In this document: positions 1 to 12,446 of the stretch, in pieces
How positions within the stretch are numbered: position 1 is the first letter of the stretch
Layout of the letters: each line of letters starts with the position of its first letter
Origin: Carya illinoinensis
Taxonomy: Eukaryota; Streptophyta; Magnoliopsida; Fagales; Juglandaceae
Reading direction: 5' to 3'
DNA: 64,000 nucleotides
Assembly: GCF_018687715.1 (NCBI RefSeq)
Contig: NC_056755.1
Span: forward strand, 32,204,501-32,268,500
The notes under the pieces: model-generated
What the model saw: the letters and a program-made list of their open reading frames with translations, nothing else
What the model was told of the DNA's origin: nothing
The model's database searches: none
Position numbers and translations under genes: made by a program

Positions 1-270
1 ATTTATATTTATATTTTTTATTTTTATGTCGGGAACCTCTCAAGGCAGGGCCATTCGGACGCACTCCTGCTGAGTAATTTTTTACTTTCAAGTATTAAAA
101 TCATTATGTCTTTGGCACTTTGCACGGTAGGTTTTGATGACCACACAAAGCCCAAAATCTAGAGTAAGTGCAACGAAAGAATGTTTCTTTGTGAATTGTG
201 AGGAGCGGGTGTTCTTCTTGATTATATGCCCTTGTATATTTTAACCCAATGGAGATTTCTACAAGCAATA

Positions 271-624
271 GATATATATATATATATATATATTTTTTTT
301 TTTATAAGTAAGAAGAATTTATTAAACCACATAATTAGGCAAGACCCAAGTACACAGGAAGTATACAGGAGATGAACCTAATTACAAGCTAAGTGCTGTA
401 AAAAAATAGCATAAAAGTCATTACAACTAGTCCCATCCAATACAACAGCCAAAGCCCAAAGTAACAATGTATGAAAGAAAAAGCCCTAAACCCTTCCCAA
501 TGAGCTTTCCAAACAGCCACGTTAAACATTGAAGCATCATCTTCCAAACAGCCATGATGTGACAATTGCCCCAAATTCCTTTCCAAGATGAAAACATGAC
601 GATTGCCCCAAACCTATTCCTCTG
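271..624 (-). mobile_element. 5'-truncated LINE, 3' end only
   Basis: On the minus strand this is the last part of a plant L1-type LINE. Reading from 586 down to 389 it encodes the tail that follows the reverse-transcriptase zinc-binding region (residues such as AVWK and a hydrophobic stretch). The same tail occurs in the large LINE near 55.6-55.8 kb. Its 3' end is a T run on the plus strand (about 293-303) next to a TA microsatellite. The 9-base word CAAGCAATA at 262-270 and again at 625-633 is a plausible target-site duplication, but the neighbouring TA repeat blurs the left edge. It probably lies in intron 1 of the TRB gene. Confidence 0.7.
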
Positions 625-1464
625 CAAGCAATATATTAGTATGCAAAAATCCTTGAACCAACACAATTGGTTGTTAGTACATTGAATTGTGACGAGGAAC
701 TTGAAGATTTTTTACTAGCAACAACAATGAATCATTGGGAACCACTTCAATATTTGTTAGATCACAAGCTATCCGGTAGTTTCTTTCGGTGCATTAAGCT
801 ATCTTGTAGTTTCTCTTGGTGCTATTAGCTTCCCATAACTTAGATTAACATCCACTATGATAGCATGCAAGTATACACTTTGTTTAGCAGGTCTCTTATA
901 AGTAATACTCAGTAATAAACTATAGGGGATTTTACATGAAAGAAGTGTTTTGCAGTATGTAGATATTTGGTTCCTCGGGATATGTTTTGTATTTTTTACC
1001 TTTTCCTTTGTTGAATTTAACTTCCACGATTCAAGATCTGAATAAATGGTATTGATATGCTTTACTTCCTTTGATTACAGGATATTAATACGGGGAAAGT
1101 AGATCATGATACAAAATTACATTACTTTATCTGGTGAATTAGCTCTACAACCTCTGAGTCGGAATGGGGTTGGCTCAAAAAATTATTCTCAGTAAGAACT
1201 AAAATATGATGAAGTGCTAGGGCATAAAATGGACTGATTCCATGAAAATCAAATGAGGGACCACCCCCTTTGCGATTTATCCTAGCACTCATACTTAATA
1301 AGTCGTTTCTTAGGCCATGCTTTTATTAAGCTCATCCCTACAAGATTGGACACTTGTTTAGAAGTCATTTTGTTGATGGAGAGGTTGCCAAGGGAGAAGA
1401 ACCATATCCCGAGCTGGTGGTTGCAAGTCAGATTTGATTTTTGTCTAGTTACCTATAGATATAA

Positions 1465-1634
1465 TGTGATATCCTATATTCAGTGAGTGTAGGTGGTGAA
1501 TGGGATCCCGCGTTGCTTGGATGTGAGAAGTTCTTGCACTTTATAATGATTCTAAGCGGCTCCAAGTGTACAATTGACTAGTCCTTTTGGAGCATGGGTT
1601 TAGATGTGGCTTGGACCCCTCATGGGGAATTACA
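1465..1634 (+). repeat. LTR-like (TRIM or solo-LTR) fragment, copy 1
   Basis: This begins TGTGATATCC and ends in TTACA. It shares a series of words with 4598-4812: a TGTGATAYCC start, GGGATCCC, CTTTATAATG, a CTCCAA..GTATCATTGACTA-like block, CTTTTTGGAG and a TTACA end. The TG...CA limits and the shared layout suggest short LTRs of one family. No target-site duplication is visible, so both copies look like worn remnants. Confidence 0.4.
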
Positions 1635-2149
1635 CATCAAGTTTAGATGTGCCTTGCAGATATCACTATGTTAGCATAGAAAAAGAATTGAGGCAAGGAG
1701 TTAGTGGCTCATGGACAGTTGTTACACCCCTTGGAGCCACTGCCGGCTAGATAGTTGTTGACATGATGATTGCAGAGGCAATGACTTGGTACTCACCTGA
1801 TGGTATTCCCCTTGCTACAGCATCTTTGAGGGTATTACTAAGTTTATATCCACTACAGCATCTTTTGAGGGCATTAGCAAGAATATATGATGGGAAAGTC
1901 TGAACTCCATTATTGGCTGTGTCATTGTGTTTGTATTGTTTGTTGAGGTATTTTGCCTCTATATAGTGTAATTTTTTGTGCATTTCAATTTATTTAACTT
2001 CTTTACCTTCCATTGGAAGTAGCTTCTTATCATAAACTACGAAAAAATTGGTGTAGTGGATTTCAACTAATTTAGTATCACAACATATGTTTCTTCTAGT
2101 AAATTTGTATGTGCCTAGTAAGTGCTCTCATTGTTTTCTTTATGAATAG

Positions 2150-5100
2150 GATAAATGGCGGAATATGAGTGTTAGTGCTGGCCAAGGCCCCAGGGAAAAA
2201 TCTCGGACACCAAAAACAAAACCTAACCCTGATGTTCCCACCACTCCATTGGCTAGTTTACAGACCTCAACTGCTACTCCAGTTGCAAATATTGCTACAA
2301 CTGATCCAAATATGGATGATTCTTCAAAAAGCTTAATGGATGGGAAAAATGCTTCAAGGTATGGCATGTATTTTTTCTCTTGCTTTTGGTGCCGATAGAT
2401 TTCCTTGTCTTTTCTTTTCAATAACCAATAGAAAAATTATGCAGGTAACTCCATGATGCCGTATGGTATGCTATGAAGTTTTGAATTGTATATGTTTGCA
2501 TGTCTGCTGAGTGATTGGAATTTTTCTGAATGACAAAAGGTCTGGACTGATAAGTGGGAATAGAAGTATGTATTTTGAAAGAAGACACTTTTTTCAAATT
2601 CTTATAAATTCATGCAAGCCTTACAATAGGATGGTTAAAAAGTAAGAGGAAAAGGAAATGCTGTATATGTATCTTGAAGCCAAAGAATGTTTCAGCTGAC
2701 AAGTTGAAATGAGATGGCCATCATTTCTTTAAAACTATAGCATAGTCCTTTATTAAGAAGATAAGTGAGTCGTCATCAGACTTTGAACATAGTTTGTTGT
2801 CTTTGGTGTTATAAAGTAGGCTTATATGTAAATTCCTTGTGGAAGAGAGTTATCATATCTTGATCCCTCTCTAATAATAAAAAAAAAATCATTTCTTGAT
2901 TCCTAACCTAGGGACTTGTAGAGTCTCCTGCCCAAATGCATGGAATCGTGGCATGCTTTCTTACATTTCCTAATCGCATGAACCTCTAGTCAAATGAAAA
3001 ACCATAAATGAGGCACGACTCAAAGCTCTGTAGTTAATTTTGTTGGAATTATAAAGTTGGTTTATGTGGCACATTTACAATTTGATGGACAAATACTGAC
3101 TGGCACAATCAGGTTATGCTTTGTGTTTCATGGGATCTCATAAATACTCTTCCTAAAATCATATGTCATAATGAGTTTTGAAACCAGCGATATTCTATTG
3201 TGGTTGGCCTTTCACCCCTAGCCTTATTTTCAGTGACAAGATTTCTCTGTTACTTCTATGCATTCAAGCTATTCTACCAGGAAAACCTTTTTTAATGTCA
3301 GTACAATCATGTGCAAGTAATCCTGAAGAGGTTTCATTTTGGGTAATATGCCCTTGAAAATTAGAAAAGAAATCCTCCGAAAAAACATATATGCCCACAG
3401 TTCTTACGAAGTGTCTTGTTCACATTTTCATTAATTCCCAGTAGTCTTATACAACTTGAAATGTTTTAAGGTATTAGTTTCATGTTTTGTTTGAAAGATT
3501 TTATCATTTGTTTTCAGGTACAATGCAATGATCTTTGAAGCACTTTCAACCTTGAAAGAACCAGATGGACTGGATACTGGTAAAATTGTTAGCTTTATTG
3601 AGGTAATGATTCATTTCTCATATATCATTTTAGTTAGTACAGTGGAGTAACTTAATGATTTGGCCTATAAAAAATATCTCTAAGATACTACTGATGCCAA
3701 ATATTGATGTCAGCTTTATGACAGCAGGATATTAATAGATGTAGCTGCTATATATTTTTTTTCCGTTGAATTCTTCTGACTAAATTGAATTTCCCTGGTA
3801 CACTGTATATCCATGTCCTAATCTGCAGCCAAATTTGAGAAAATTTTAATTGCCAGATTGGTGAATAATGCATAAGAACCTTCTCCTCCTACTGGGAGGA
3901 AAAACAGCTGGAAACAGTTGCTAATACCCTGTAGGCTGATGGTGGCACTCTCCTTTTTCTATTCTAGTTGGTACGATGACCAGTTAGAAGAAGCAATAGA
4001 ATCTGATTCTGCTTATGCATTTTGATTTCGTTGTTGTGCTGCTTCTATGCTTTCTAATAATGAGCTTTCCTTAACTATCAAAGAAATAATAATAATGAGC
4101 TTTCCTTTTGTCTTACAATAAGAAAGAAAGCAGTTTAGGGGTTGGCTGGTTTGGGAAGTTGTGAATGATGTTACCTATTTGCTGCTACTTTACTTTATGT
4201 CATGTGTCCTTAATCTTCTTTAGGCTATATATCAACCATTATGCTTACACTGACTGCATGTTTCAGATAAACAATTATTGTCTTGTTTTCCTAATAATTG
4301 TTGTTGCAGAAAAGGCACGAGGTCCCACAAAATTTTAGGAGGCTATTAAGTACAAGGTTGAGAAGGCTGGTTGCACAAGACAAACTTGAAAAGGTAATTG
4401 ATTTAATACTTTTCAGTGTAGACTATTCACTAATTATTTTGCAGTATTCCTTTTATATCAAAAAAATTTTACTTTTACCTATAAAAAAAAAAAAAAAAAA
4501 AATTTGCAGTATTCTGCTTGCTGGTTCATTTAATATACCCATATGAGCCATACCATTTCAAGCAGCTGGTGTATACTTGGTGCATCATGCTCAAATTTGT
4601 GATACCCCATATGATAAGAGGATAAGATAGGTGATGTATGGGATCCCATTGTATACTTGGTGCATTATGCTCAAGTAGCCATACCATTTTATGCTTCGGA
4701 AAAAGTTCTTGTTCTTGTTCTTTATAATGTTTCAATGGGACTCCAATTGTATCATTGACTACTCTTTTTGGAGTATAGGCCATGTGGTTTGCGCCTTTCA
4801 TTGAGGTGTTACAAAATGTAATATAATATGGAATTGATACTTGCTCATTGTTACAAGCTTTAATTTACTTTTCATTCCATAAAAACAGATCTCCTACATG
4901 ATAAAGCTATTTATTTGCTCTAGTACCCAGTTGCCTAGTGTTTATTTGGTTGTTTGCACTTCTTGGTTACCTTACCATAGATGACTGCTATTTCTGAAAT
5001 TCAAGGAGATTTATGTATTTCTACCACTCTAAACCCTAAAATTAGAATAGAAACTCCAAAAAATCCTAGTCCTAGTTCTCTAAGTGCTGCATTCTAATTG

Positions 5101-6009
5101 GCCATGGGCCATGGCAAGTTTGCTCTTTGTGCAATGCTCTCTCCTCTTGTTGTAGCTATTTCTGATGTTATGATCACACATTGACTCCTAATTTCTTTCA
5201 AGAGAAGTAATGCTAGATGGGAGTTAATTACGTTAGTCATGCATTCACTCTAAGCATTTTGCACAAGTCAGCCATTAGGAAATGGCTAATGCCAAATGGA
5301 AGCCATTGTATCTCTGGTGATGGTAATGGATTGAAATCGTGTAATTTTGTGAATTCTTAATGCAATTCCATCATAACTGAAGAGATAGCTTCAACTTATC
5401 AAAAACAAAACTGAGCTATCTATGTTGTCACTCTGTTTTCAATTTCATGCTGTCTTTACACATAATAATCTTGTCATGCTGGCGGCATTTTAAAGCAGAC
5501 TTGTTTTGTCTTTGATGAGCACAGTTGTATTCAAAGTCACCTGCAGCACATTAGCAGCATTCCAAACTGGTAAATAATATTAGTTGGGGTGACATATAAA
5601 GCCAATCAGTCCATTGTCAAAATGCAGGTCCAAAACTGCTACAAGATGAAAAATGATGCCTCATCTGAGACACCTACCCAAAAACAGGACGTCCAATGTA
5701 AGCAATCACAGAGCATTGATGATGTGCCTACGGAAGAAACAATAAAGGAAGTAGCAGAGGCTGCTGCTTACAAGATTGCTGAAGCAGAAAACAAATTATT
5801 TGTAGCAGCTGAAGCAATTAAGGAGGCAGAGAGAATTTCAAAGATGGCTGAAGACACGGATTCACTTTTACAGTTGGCAAAAGAGATTTTTGAGAAATGT
5901 ATATGAAAGTCCAGATTCTTACTATTTTTACCATAAACTTTTTTAACCTTCTTTAACTATATTTTTATTCTTGGCAGGTTCACAAGGTCAAATGGTGTTT
6001 ATGGCTTAG
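2150..6009 (+). CDS. TRB: Telomere-repeat-binding factor (single Myb histone family), 3' exons
   Basis: Spliced exons: 2150-2358, 3518-3602, 4310-4393, 5628-5898 and 5978-6009. All introns are GT-AG and the phases close (681 nt, 226 residues plus TAG). The order seen is: the end of the Myb repeat (DKWRN, the usual helix-3 context); a basic Ser/Thr/Pro linker; an H1/H5-like globular domain from about residue 67 to 125 (RYNAMIFEAL, HEVPQNFRRLLSTRLRRL, NCYKMK); then an alanine/glutamate-rich coiled coil from about 150 to 215. Family members bind telomeric and telobox DNA through the Myb domain, multimerise through H1/H5, and recruit Polycomb factors in the nucleus. The N-terminal Myb exon lies upstream of the window. 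The last exon matters: reading straight on from exon 5 would stop at 5904-5906, whereas splicing gives a short tail ending MVFMA, like the short hydrophobic tails of relatives. The exact TRB subtype is not assigned. Confidence 0.9.
2852..2904 (+). repeat. 19-bp A-rich insertion with target-site duplication
   Basis: The 17-base word at 2852-2868 (ATCATATCTTGATCCCT) recurs at 2888-2904 with two mismatches. Between them are 19 bases ending in an A run. This has the form of an extremely truncated LINE-type retroposition. It lies in intron 2 of the TRB gene. Confidence 0.5.
4055..4107 (+). repeat. 17-bp micro-insertion with exact 18-bp duplication
   Basis: The word TAATAATGAGCTTTCCTT occurs at 4055-4072 and exactly again at 4090-4107. 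The 17 bases between (AACTATCAAAGAAATAA) resemble the ACTTATAAAA-type 3' end of the LINEs in this window. It lies in intron 3 of the TRB gene. Confidence 0.55.
4438..4514 (+). repeat. 53-bp poly(A)-tailed micro-insertion with 12-bp duplication
   Basis: TTTGCAGTATTC occurs at 4438-4449 and 4503-4514. The 53 bases between end in ACTTTTACCTAT followed by about 20 A, which matches the 3' end form of the LINEs elsewhere in the window. The duplication also copies a CAG that could act as a splice acceptor within intron 4 of the TRB gene. Confidence 0.6.
4598..4812 (+). repeat. LTR-like (TRIM or solo-LTR) fragment, copy 2
   Basis: This is the second copy of the family described at 1465-1634, in intron 4 of the TRB gene. 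It starts TGTGATACCCCATAT and ends GAGGTGTTACA. A 24-base word beginning GTATACTTGGTGCAT occurs just outside it (4571-4594) and inside it (4651-4675), so this copy was locally rearranged. Confidence 0.4.
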
Positions 6010-6178
6010 GAATATGATTTCAATATGAAATTGGCGGAATGACACCTCTGATTAGCATTTGTAAATTTAAGTTTATTTTCTTTCAATCCACATTTCCTCC
6101 AGGTGTAGTCGAACTAGTTTGTTTTATTTGTTGCAAAATAATGATTTTGTATCTTGGATTTTCCTCCTTTACGCATTT

Positions 6179-6184
6179 AATAAA
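6179..6184 (+). terminator. Candidate polyadenylation signal of the TRB gene
   Basis: AATAAA lies 170 bases after the TAG stop in an AT-rich stretch and is followed by T-rich sequence. The placement suits a plant 3' end. However, the adjoining ATTTACTTATCAAGAAAA also looks like a LINE tail, so the signal may be element-derived. Confidence 0.4.
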
Positions 6185-6189
6185 GTTGA

Positions 6190-7900
6190 TTTACTTATCA
6201 AGAAAATGATGATATTAGATCTCTCCAGACTAGACCGGGTGATGAATGATTGTCACAGGTTTGGATGAATTTTGCTGTCCGGATAATCTTTATTTTATAT
6301 ACTGTTTTTCCTCAATTTCTTAGATTTCTATGTGTGGGGGACAGAGCAGTAGAGGACTTTGCTTTTGTTTTAAAAGGTGCAGATTATGCCTGGTCTATTT
6401 GTGAAAGAGTATTACCCCAAGTATAATGAACAAGGATATTTGCTATTTGTTATAGATGTGGGTTCAACTTGTAAGAAAAGCTAACGATCTGTTATGGTGA
6501 TTTCCTGTTAGGGTATTTGGTCTCACAAGTTTGTGAAAACAGAGGGAATGAAAAACTGTTTTGAACATGTGCACAGGACCTTATTTATGGACAATATCAA
6601 CAGTTACAAGAGACATAATTGTCGGGTACAGCCAAACAGAGGTGTCCCTTCGTACATCCCTAAGCAACACCCACTATGGTAAACCGTCACCATGAGAGAG
6701 CATGAATGTGCAGTGGGGGTGCATACTGTTATTGGGTGGTTATCTCATGCATCTACATCTCCCACTTGACATAAAGGAACCTTACGATTTTTAAGTATAC
6801 AACTCTTTCAATTCATCCATTCATACGTACTTCATACATTATATATATATGGAATCTCATGTGATTCAGTAAACAAAATAGGAAATTCTATCATTGCTTG
6901 ATCGATCCATATGATTCGATGAAGAATGAGCAAATAATGGGATTCATTTGTATAAAAGAGAAATGAAAATGCTTGGGGGTGTCTCCTATCCATAATACGT
7001 GAAAGTATGGACCCTGACCCTGCTCTACTTTAATTGTTAGTTGAATAAGTAAAAGTTATTTCTTGACGAATGTAGTTGAACATGTTTACCTGGGTACCAA
7101 AGAAAAGTTATCCACATGCCAACTCTCATATGCAACACCTGTAGATTGATATCAAATTATGACAAGGCTATGTGTGCGCACATTTTTGTCACTATCTTAC
7201 CTGGCCACACTCTTTACTATGTCCTCTCACTGACAACATATTAGGGGTGGTTTTGTTTCACTAAATATATAGTGATGACATCAATTATGTGTGGTTAGGA
7301 AATTAGTCTATACTTGCCACAATTGACGTCTTCAGCCAAATATATAAACTATGTATCAACTTACACTGAATCTTTATCAAGTACTTTCTCTAAAGCCATT
7401 CTTGAGGTTTTCCTCGATTACCTTATTAGTGATTCTACTTTGCACGAGCATAAATATTACCCATAAAATGTGGTGCATATTAATATTTTTTATACCCAAA
7501 AGAAATTTAATATCCATATCTCATTAGTATCTCCTAACCATGAATGACCAATTTATTCTCACAAGTAGGATTACATAATCTTATTTATCTAGGCATCCTC
7601 AAATTCTTCTGAGTTATGTCCTTTAACCATGTAGCTACCTAACGTAGGTGTTTCTTAATCCCATATTAGCGACATCCACTCTAAATCTCTCTAGAGACAA
7701 TCTCTTACTCATAGAGTTGGATACCATATGAATTGAGGGGAATGAAGTCGAACTTAAGTTCCCCTCTATCTACTATATCTAAAATGTGTTCCTTTATAGC
7801 TTTGTGATCCACTTTTTATTAATGAAATAGCACACTTGTTACAACAAAACACATTGACTAATTTGATGGATATATCAATTTTAAACATCCAATAAAACAT
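6190..7900. other. Intergenic DNA, possibly the 3' LTR side of the copia element
   Basis: No gene is recognised. The region is AT-rich with scattered stops on both strands. The part at 6.5-6.8 kb holds CTCCCACTTGACATAAAGG, a kind of sequence common in plant copia LTRs. Because the copia element at 7.9-10.8 kb runs on the minus strand, its 3' LTR would be expected here. No matching LTR was found on the other side, so this is inference only. Confidence 0.3.
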
Positions 7901-10830
7901 TTTATCCAAAATGCATTACTAACAGCCATGCAGCATGCAATGCACTCAAGCTTCCATTATAGACTTTGCAACACAACCTTATTTTTTGCTCAACCAAGAA
8001 ACGGTCGTTCCACCAAATAGAAATACATTGATTTTCTGTCATCTCATCACTTTCACTTCCAAAGTCAGCATCACTATAAGTTTATATTCAACTAATTTTA
8101 GATCATCGATCCCAAAACATAATTTTATACATTTAGTTCATTTGCAAGTATTTTAGTGTTCACTTTACTGCTTGCCAATGTTCTTTGCTTGAGTTAGATT
8201 GATTTCTACTTATTAGTCCTACTATATGATAAATTTCAAGTCTTGTACTTGTTATTGCATATATGAGGCTATCCACAACCTAAGTATAAGAAACTTTAAG
8301 CATTTCACTTATTTATTCTTCATTTTTAGAGCACATACTTTTATTTTATGTCCTCTGCAAATAGTGGTGCTTAAAGCTTTACAATTTTCCATACTAAGTC
8401 TTTTAAGCACCTGGTCTAGATATAGTAATTTTGAGTTTTTATCTTTTAAAATTATATTACAAGAACATTACCAGCCCTACCCATGTCATTCATTTCAAAT
8501 TTAGATCCCCAATACTCTTTTGTTTTGTTCATCATATGTGAACAATTGCTTGCTAGCAATATATCATCTATGTACAGTGCTAGTATTGCTATTTTATTTT
8601 TGCACTTCCATGTATATATACAGTGACTTAATAGACTCATTTCATATCCCATTTCTAATTTCGCTTGGTAGAATTTAAAGTACTACTATATTGAAGATTG
8701 TTTGAGTTCATACAGAGTCCTTTTTAGTTTATAGACTTTATTTTCATATCCTTCAATTTGCACAACTTAAGATTGAATCATAAAGATATCTTCTTTTAGT
8801 TCCTAGTCTAGGAATATTCTTTTAACACCTAAGTGATGTAATTCCAAATCCAATCTAGCAACCTAAAACACAGTTATCCTAACGAATGTAAATCTTGCTA
8901 CAAGTGAATATGTATCAACAAAGTCTACACCATGTTGTTAAGTAAACTCTTTAGCCACCAACCTTTCTTTATATCTCTCTAAACTTCCATCAGTATAAAA
9001 CCTTTTTCTGAGAATCCACATGCAACTAATAACTTTTCTATCATTTGGAAATTCTATTAATTCCTAAACATCATGTTTCTTAATTGATTATAATTCATCT
9101 TTCATAGCCTCAAGTCATTTAACAAAACTACTGCAATTGATCACACTTCAAAAGAATTTTAAGGATCATTTTCTAAGGCTGCATTTGGTTTCTCAACTCC
9201 TCTCAACTCATTTCATCTAATCATTACAACTTTCCCAACTTCCAACACAAAATATAACAAAAAATATAATTTTTTCAAATATCAAAATAATAATAATATT
9301 AAAAAATAATATTCTAATAATATTTTATTCAATTTTTAACCTTCATCTCAACTCAACTCATTTCAACGTCTAAACCTGCAGTTTTCAATGTTGGCTTTCT
9401 AAACTGTTTAACAAATCAGTATGATCTATCATAGTAACTAAGTCAATGTTCTCGAGGAAGACAGTATCTTTGCTTTCTATCAAATTATATACTATTTAGT
9501 TTACATTTGACACTTGGTTCACATATGATTTTACTTCTGGTATTAACCCACTTTTATACATTCTAACCATTTTATTTTTATTTACATGACCCAATTTTAA
9601 ATGTCATACATATGTACAATTAATCGATACATTCAAATAATTAGAAATAGATACTTTATTATTAATATCAATATTCAAAGAGTACATATAGTGATTTTTC
9701 ATACATTCTCCTAATACATCACCTTTACTAATAATAATTATTCCAGACTTAAACTCAACTGTGTAACCCTTTTGGTCTAATATGGGCACGTATATATTAA
9801 CTTTATATGAATGCTAGGTACATACAATATATCACTTGGTAAAATAACTGATCAATTTAAAGAAATTTTACAAGTACCTTACCCCAACACCTCACAATAT
9901 GTGTTATTGTCCAAATGGAGTGGATTCTTGCTCTTGAAAATATGTTTTGTTGTTGTAAAGTTAATCCACCAATGATGAGCATTACTTTCGGTGCAATCAT
10001 TACAATCTCTTTGTGTTTCCTTCGATTTTCCTTTGTTAAGAGACTGTGATTTGAAATATCTTTTCTTTCCACGCTTCGAGTACTTTCCAAATAGAGTTTA
10101 GAATTCCCCATTCCCTTTTGAATTGCGTGCATTTTCTTTTGACTTTTACCTTCTCCATTATTCTTCCTTAGCCTTAGATGTCCTTTTCATTTATTGTGCT
10201 TTTTCTTTAGCATTCTCTTTTTCTTAAATTTTTTTGACTTTGTCTTGTTGAAAGAAGTCATGTGGCTTGTGCTATTTAAAATATTAGAGGATCACTTTTC
10301 TCTCTCTCTTCTCTCCACTCTTGCTTCTACTAGCACCAAAATTACTATAGGAGAAGGTATAGTTAATTCCTTTCTACTATGTGTTAAAGAAGTAATAATA
10401 TACTTCCAAAACAAAAGAAGACTATTAAGTATGGGTATAACTTACATTTTATTAGTGAGAGGATAGCTGGCGTCTAATAATCCTTTTGTGATCAACTCCA
10501 TTCGTTGTCTATAATCACTGATGCTTTCATTCTCTTCCATGCAGTTTTATTGCACTTCTCCAATAATAATTGTGTATAAGTAGCGGATCTCAAGCCATAC
10601 TTTCTTTCAAAGGCATCCATGACTTCCTTAGCAACTTCATGATGTTCAAAGAACGGAATGCAAAATCAAAACTTTTGCCCAAGCACTATTTTCCTTTCGT
10701 TTTTCTCTATTCCTAATACCACTAGCCAATTTTAATATTTTCAAGTGGTTTTGAGGTCTTTTCATGTGTTATAAACAAAGTTATATACTTTTTCCAACTT
10801 GAAAATTCCTTCCATTTAGGGCCAGTTTGG
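7900..10830 (-). pseudogene. Decayed Ty1/copia retrotransposon polyprotein
   Basis: Read on the minus strand, the order is that of copia elements. A gag-like stretch lies at about 10.5-10.8 kb. A basic region where the zinc knuckle and protease would lie spans 10132-9857. A pre-integrase segment spans 9789-9604 (PILDQKGYTV). Reverse transcriptase spans about 9010-8450, with ERYKERLVAKEFT, KVYKLKRTLYELKQ and then LYIDDILLASN, which carries the YxDD catalytic motif. Stops and frame changes are frequent, no frame exceeds about 90 codons, and the integrase core is not clearly readable. The element is dead. A MITE-like insertion (9178-9383) interrupts it. Element limits are approximate because paired LTRs were not found. 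Confidence 0.8.
9178..9383. mobile_element. MITE-like element inside the copia remnant
   Basis: The left end reads GGCTGCATTTGGTTTCTCAA and the right end carries CAACTCATTTCAACGTCTAA before CTGCAG. The interior is very AT-rich and the CTCAACTCA words occur at both ends as subterminal inverted or direct copies. The size of about 200 bp and lack of coding fit a MITE. The superfamily cannot be assigned because no clean target-site duplication is visible. Confidence 0.5.
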
Positions 10831-11160
10831 GTGGAGTATTCTCAGCATACTCTACTATTATTAATTATTTTATCATTACTTTTTACAAAAATAGTACTAT
10901 TCATTACTATTCAATATTTTATCATCATTTTTTTACTATCTTTTTTACTATTCACAGAATATCTTAGATCAACTTATCTTTTTAATTCTCAAAAAATCAA
11001 TATTTTTCTTCAATGTCATCCAAAAATAATTCTTAATACCAATAACAAATATAGCAATGATAGTAACAAATGCTTACTATTACAATACTACAAAAGTGGT
11101 TTTAAACTTAAAAAAAATAAATAAATAAAACTTAATTAATAAAGTTAATAATAATCACTC
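10817..11160. repeat. Possible second MITE-like, AT-rich element
   Basis: This starts GGGCCAGTTTGGGTGGAGTA, a terminus of the same style as the MITE at 9178, followed by AT-rich sequence with repeated CTACTATT/TACTATTC words. A matching right end was not found, so it may be truncated. Confidence 0.3.
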
Positions 11161-11548
11161 TTATACTTGATCCAAGGTGCTTGCATGCCGATCAATCTTC
11201 TTATTATATTTCAAATAAGAGTATAATAAATAATGACTTGGCCTCAAACTATGCCATGACAACATTTTCGAGCAATATATGAAGCTTTTCATTTTTTGGA
11301 TTTTTTTTTTTCTAATTAATTCCTATTTGAACTAAAGGAATATTTTAAGAGGTTGTGTAGTTTCACCGTTGATAACACAACTATATTTGGAGGTTATGTA
11401 AATTTTAAATTTTTAATAAATTGAATAACATTTTATTGACAGTCAACTTAAATTAACGAGAAATAAATGGCAATCAAAATTGAGGCCAAATGATCTCCAT
11501 AAAATCTTGTTCTCATATCATATACATGCCTAGCTTAGCTAGATGATT

Positions 11549-12040
11549 AAGGCTGCATTGGGATACTATGCTGGAGTTGAGCATAACTGAGTTCTTTATA
11601 AATAGTAGTGAGTTGACTAAGTGGATTGAGTTATGTGGGACCCATCTAAAATGAGTTTAGATGTGTTTGGATATTAAATTGAGTTTAGATATATTTATGA
11701 AAACATGTATATTGGATCCCACCATTATGTTCCTGTTCATATGTCAAACATGGCCCCCACAAAATCGATGCCAGACTTGCATCAAAAAAGAGAAAAATTG
11801 TAAAATGTTCGTAATGGATTACTTGCAATCCAAAATCCTAATGCAGTGTCAGCCTTCAGGTGGGACCCAGCCATCGATGTAGGAATTGCATCAGTGCAGT
11901 GGAAGAAAGCAGCACATGCGAGGGACCCACACTAAGTTCACATTTGAACTCTACTGAAAATGGCTCGAACCGTGTGTTTGGATATTGAACTCATTCTAAA
12001 AGTGAGATGCACTCGAGTGAGTTGGGCATCCAAACGGGTA
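11549..12040. mobile_element. MITE-like element with GTTTGGAT-type termini
   Basis: The left end, AAGGCTGCATTGGGATACTA, and the complement of the right end, CCCGTTTGGATGCCCAACTC, form imperfect inverted termini. Internal copies of GTGTTTGGATATTRAA and GGGACCCA occur near 11.63-11.67 and 11.92-11.98 kb. There is no coding capacity. The boundaries are estimates. Confidence 0.4.
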
Positions 12041-12446
12041 GATAACATAAGGTCTGGTCTCTAAATAAGAGAATCAGGTTCAAACCCTCTATCCCAGTAT
12101 AGAAAAAAAAAATAGAAAATCTCCACAAACAAATATTATATATCCTTAACATTTTTAATACCTTGTTTTGGTACTTCACATGATCACGTACAAACTACAT
12201 GCATGCCTTTTAACCTTATTCATTATCATCTCTCTCACATAGAAATTAATTAAGATACCCATTAATCAGTACAGAATCAATGGTTTATTCAATAATCAAT
12301 TAATTAAATGAAACCCTTGTTTTTAATTGTTAATGATGCTTGTGGATGTCAATTAATGCTGGGAATTGTCTGTGTTTGGTCGGTAGAGATGATGGTGCCA
12401 AAATTCTCTCACACTTTTGCATGTCTAGCATAAAGAATTTTGGACA

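Larger units (their letters stand above)
1..2149 (+). other. Probable intron 1 of the TRB gene; no coding exon seen
   Basis: The first recognisable TRB exon starts at 2150 inside the Myb domain, so this stretch is most simply the preceding intron. I looked for the expected Myb-coding exon (lysine/tryptophan-rich, glutamate run) on the plus strand and did not find it. Contents seen: a LINE fragment (271-624), a TA microsatellite (about 271-292), an LTR-like fragment (1465-1634), and a short motif at 27-60 that resembles one at 50413-50445. Confidence 0.55.

Noticed and set aside
1..2149. Myb-domain exon of the TRB gene
   Set aside because: No stretch in any plus-strand frame matches the expected Trp/Lys-rich Myb start. 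It must lie upstream of the window.
5628..5906. TRB last exon ending at the TGA at 5904-5906
   Set aside because: A GT donor at 5899 and a CAG acceptor at 5975-5977 restore a family-like C-terminal tail, so the spliced version ending at 6009 is preferred.
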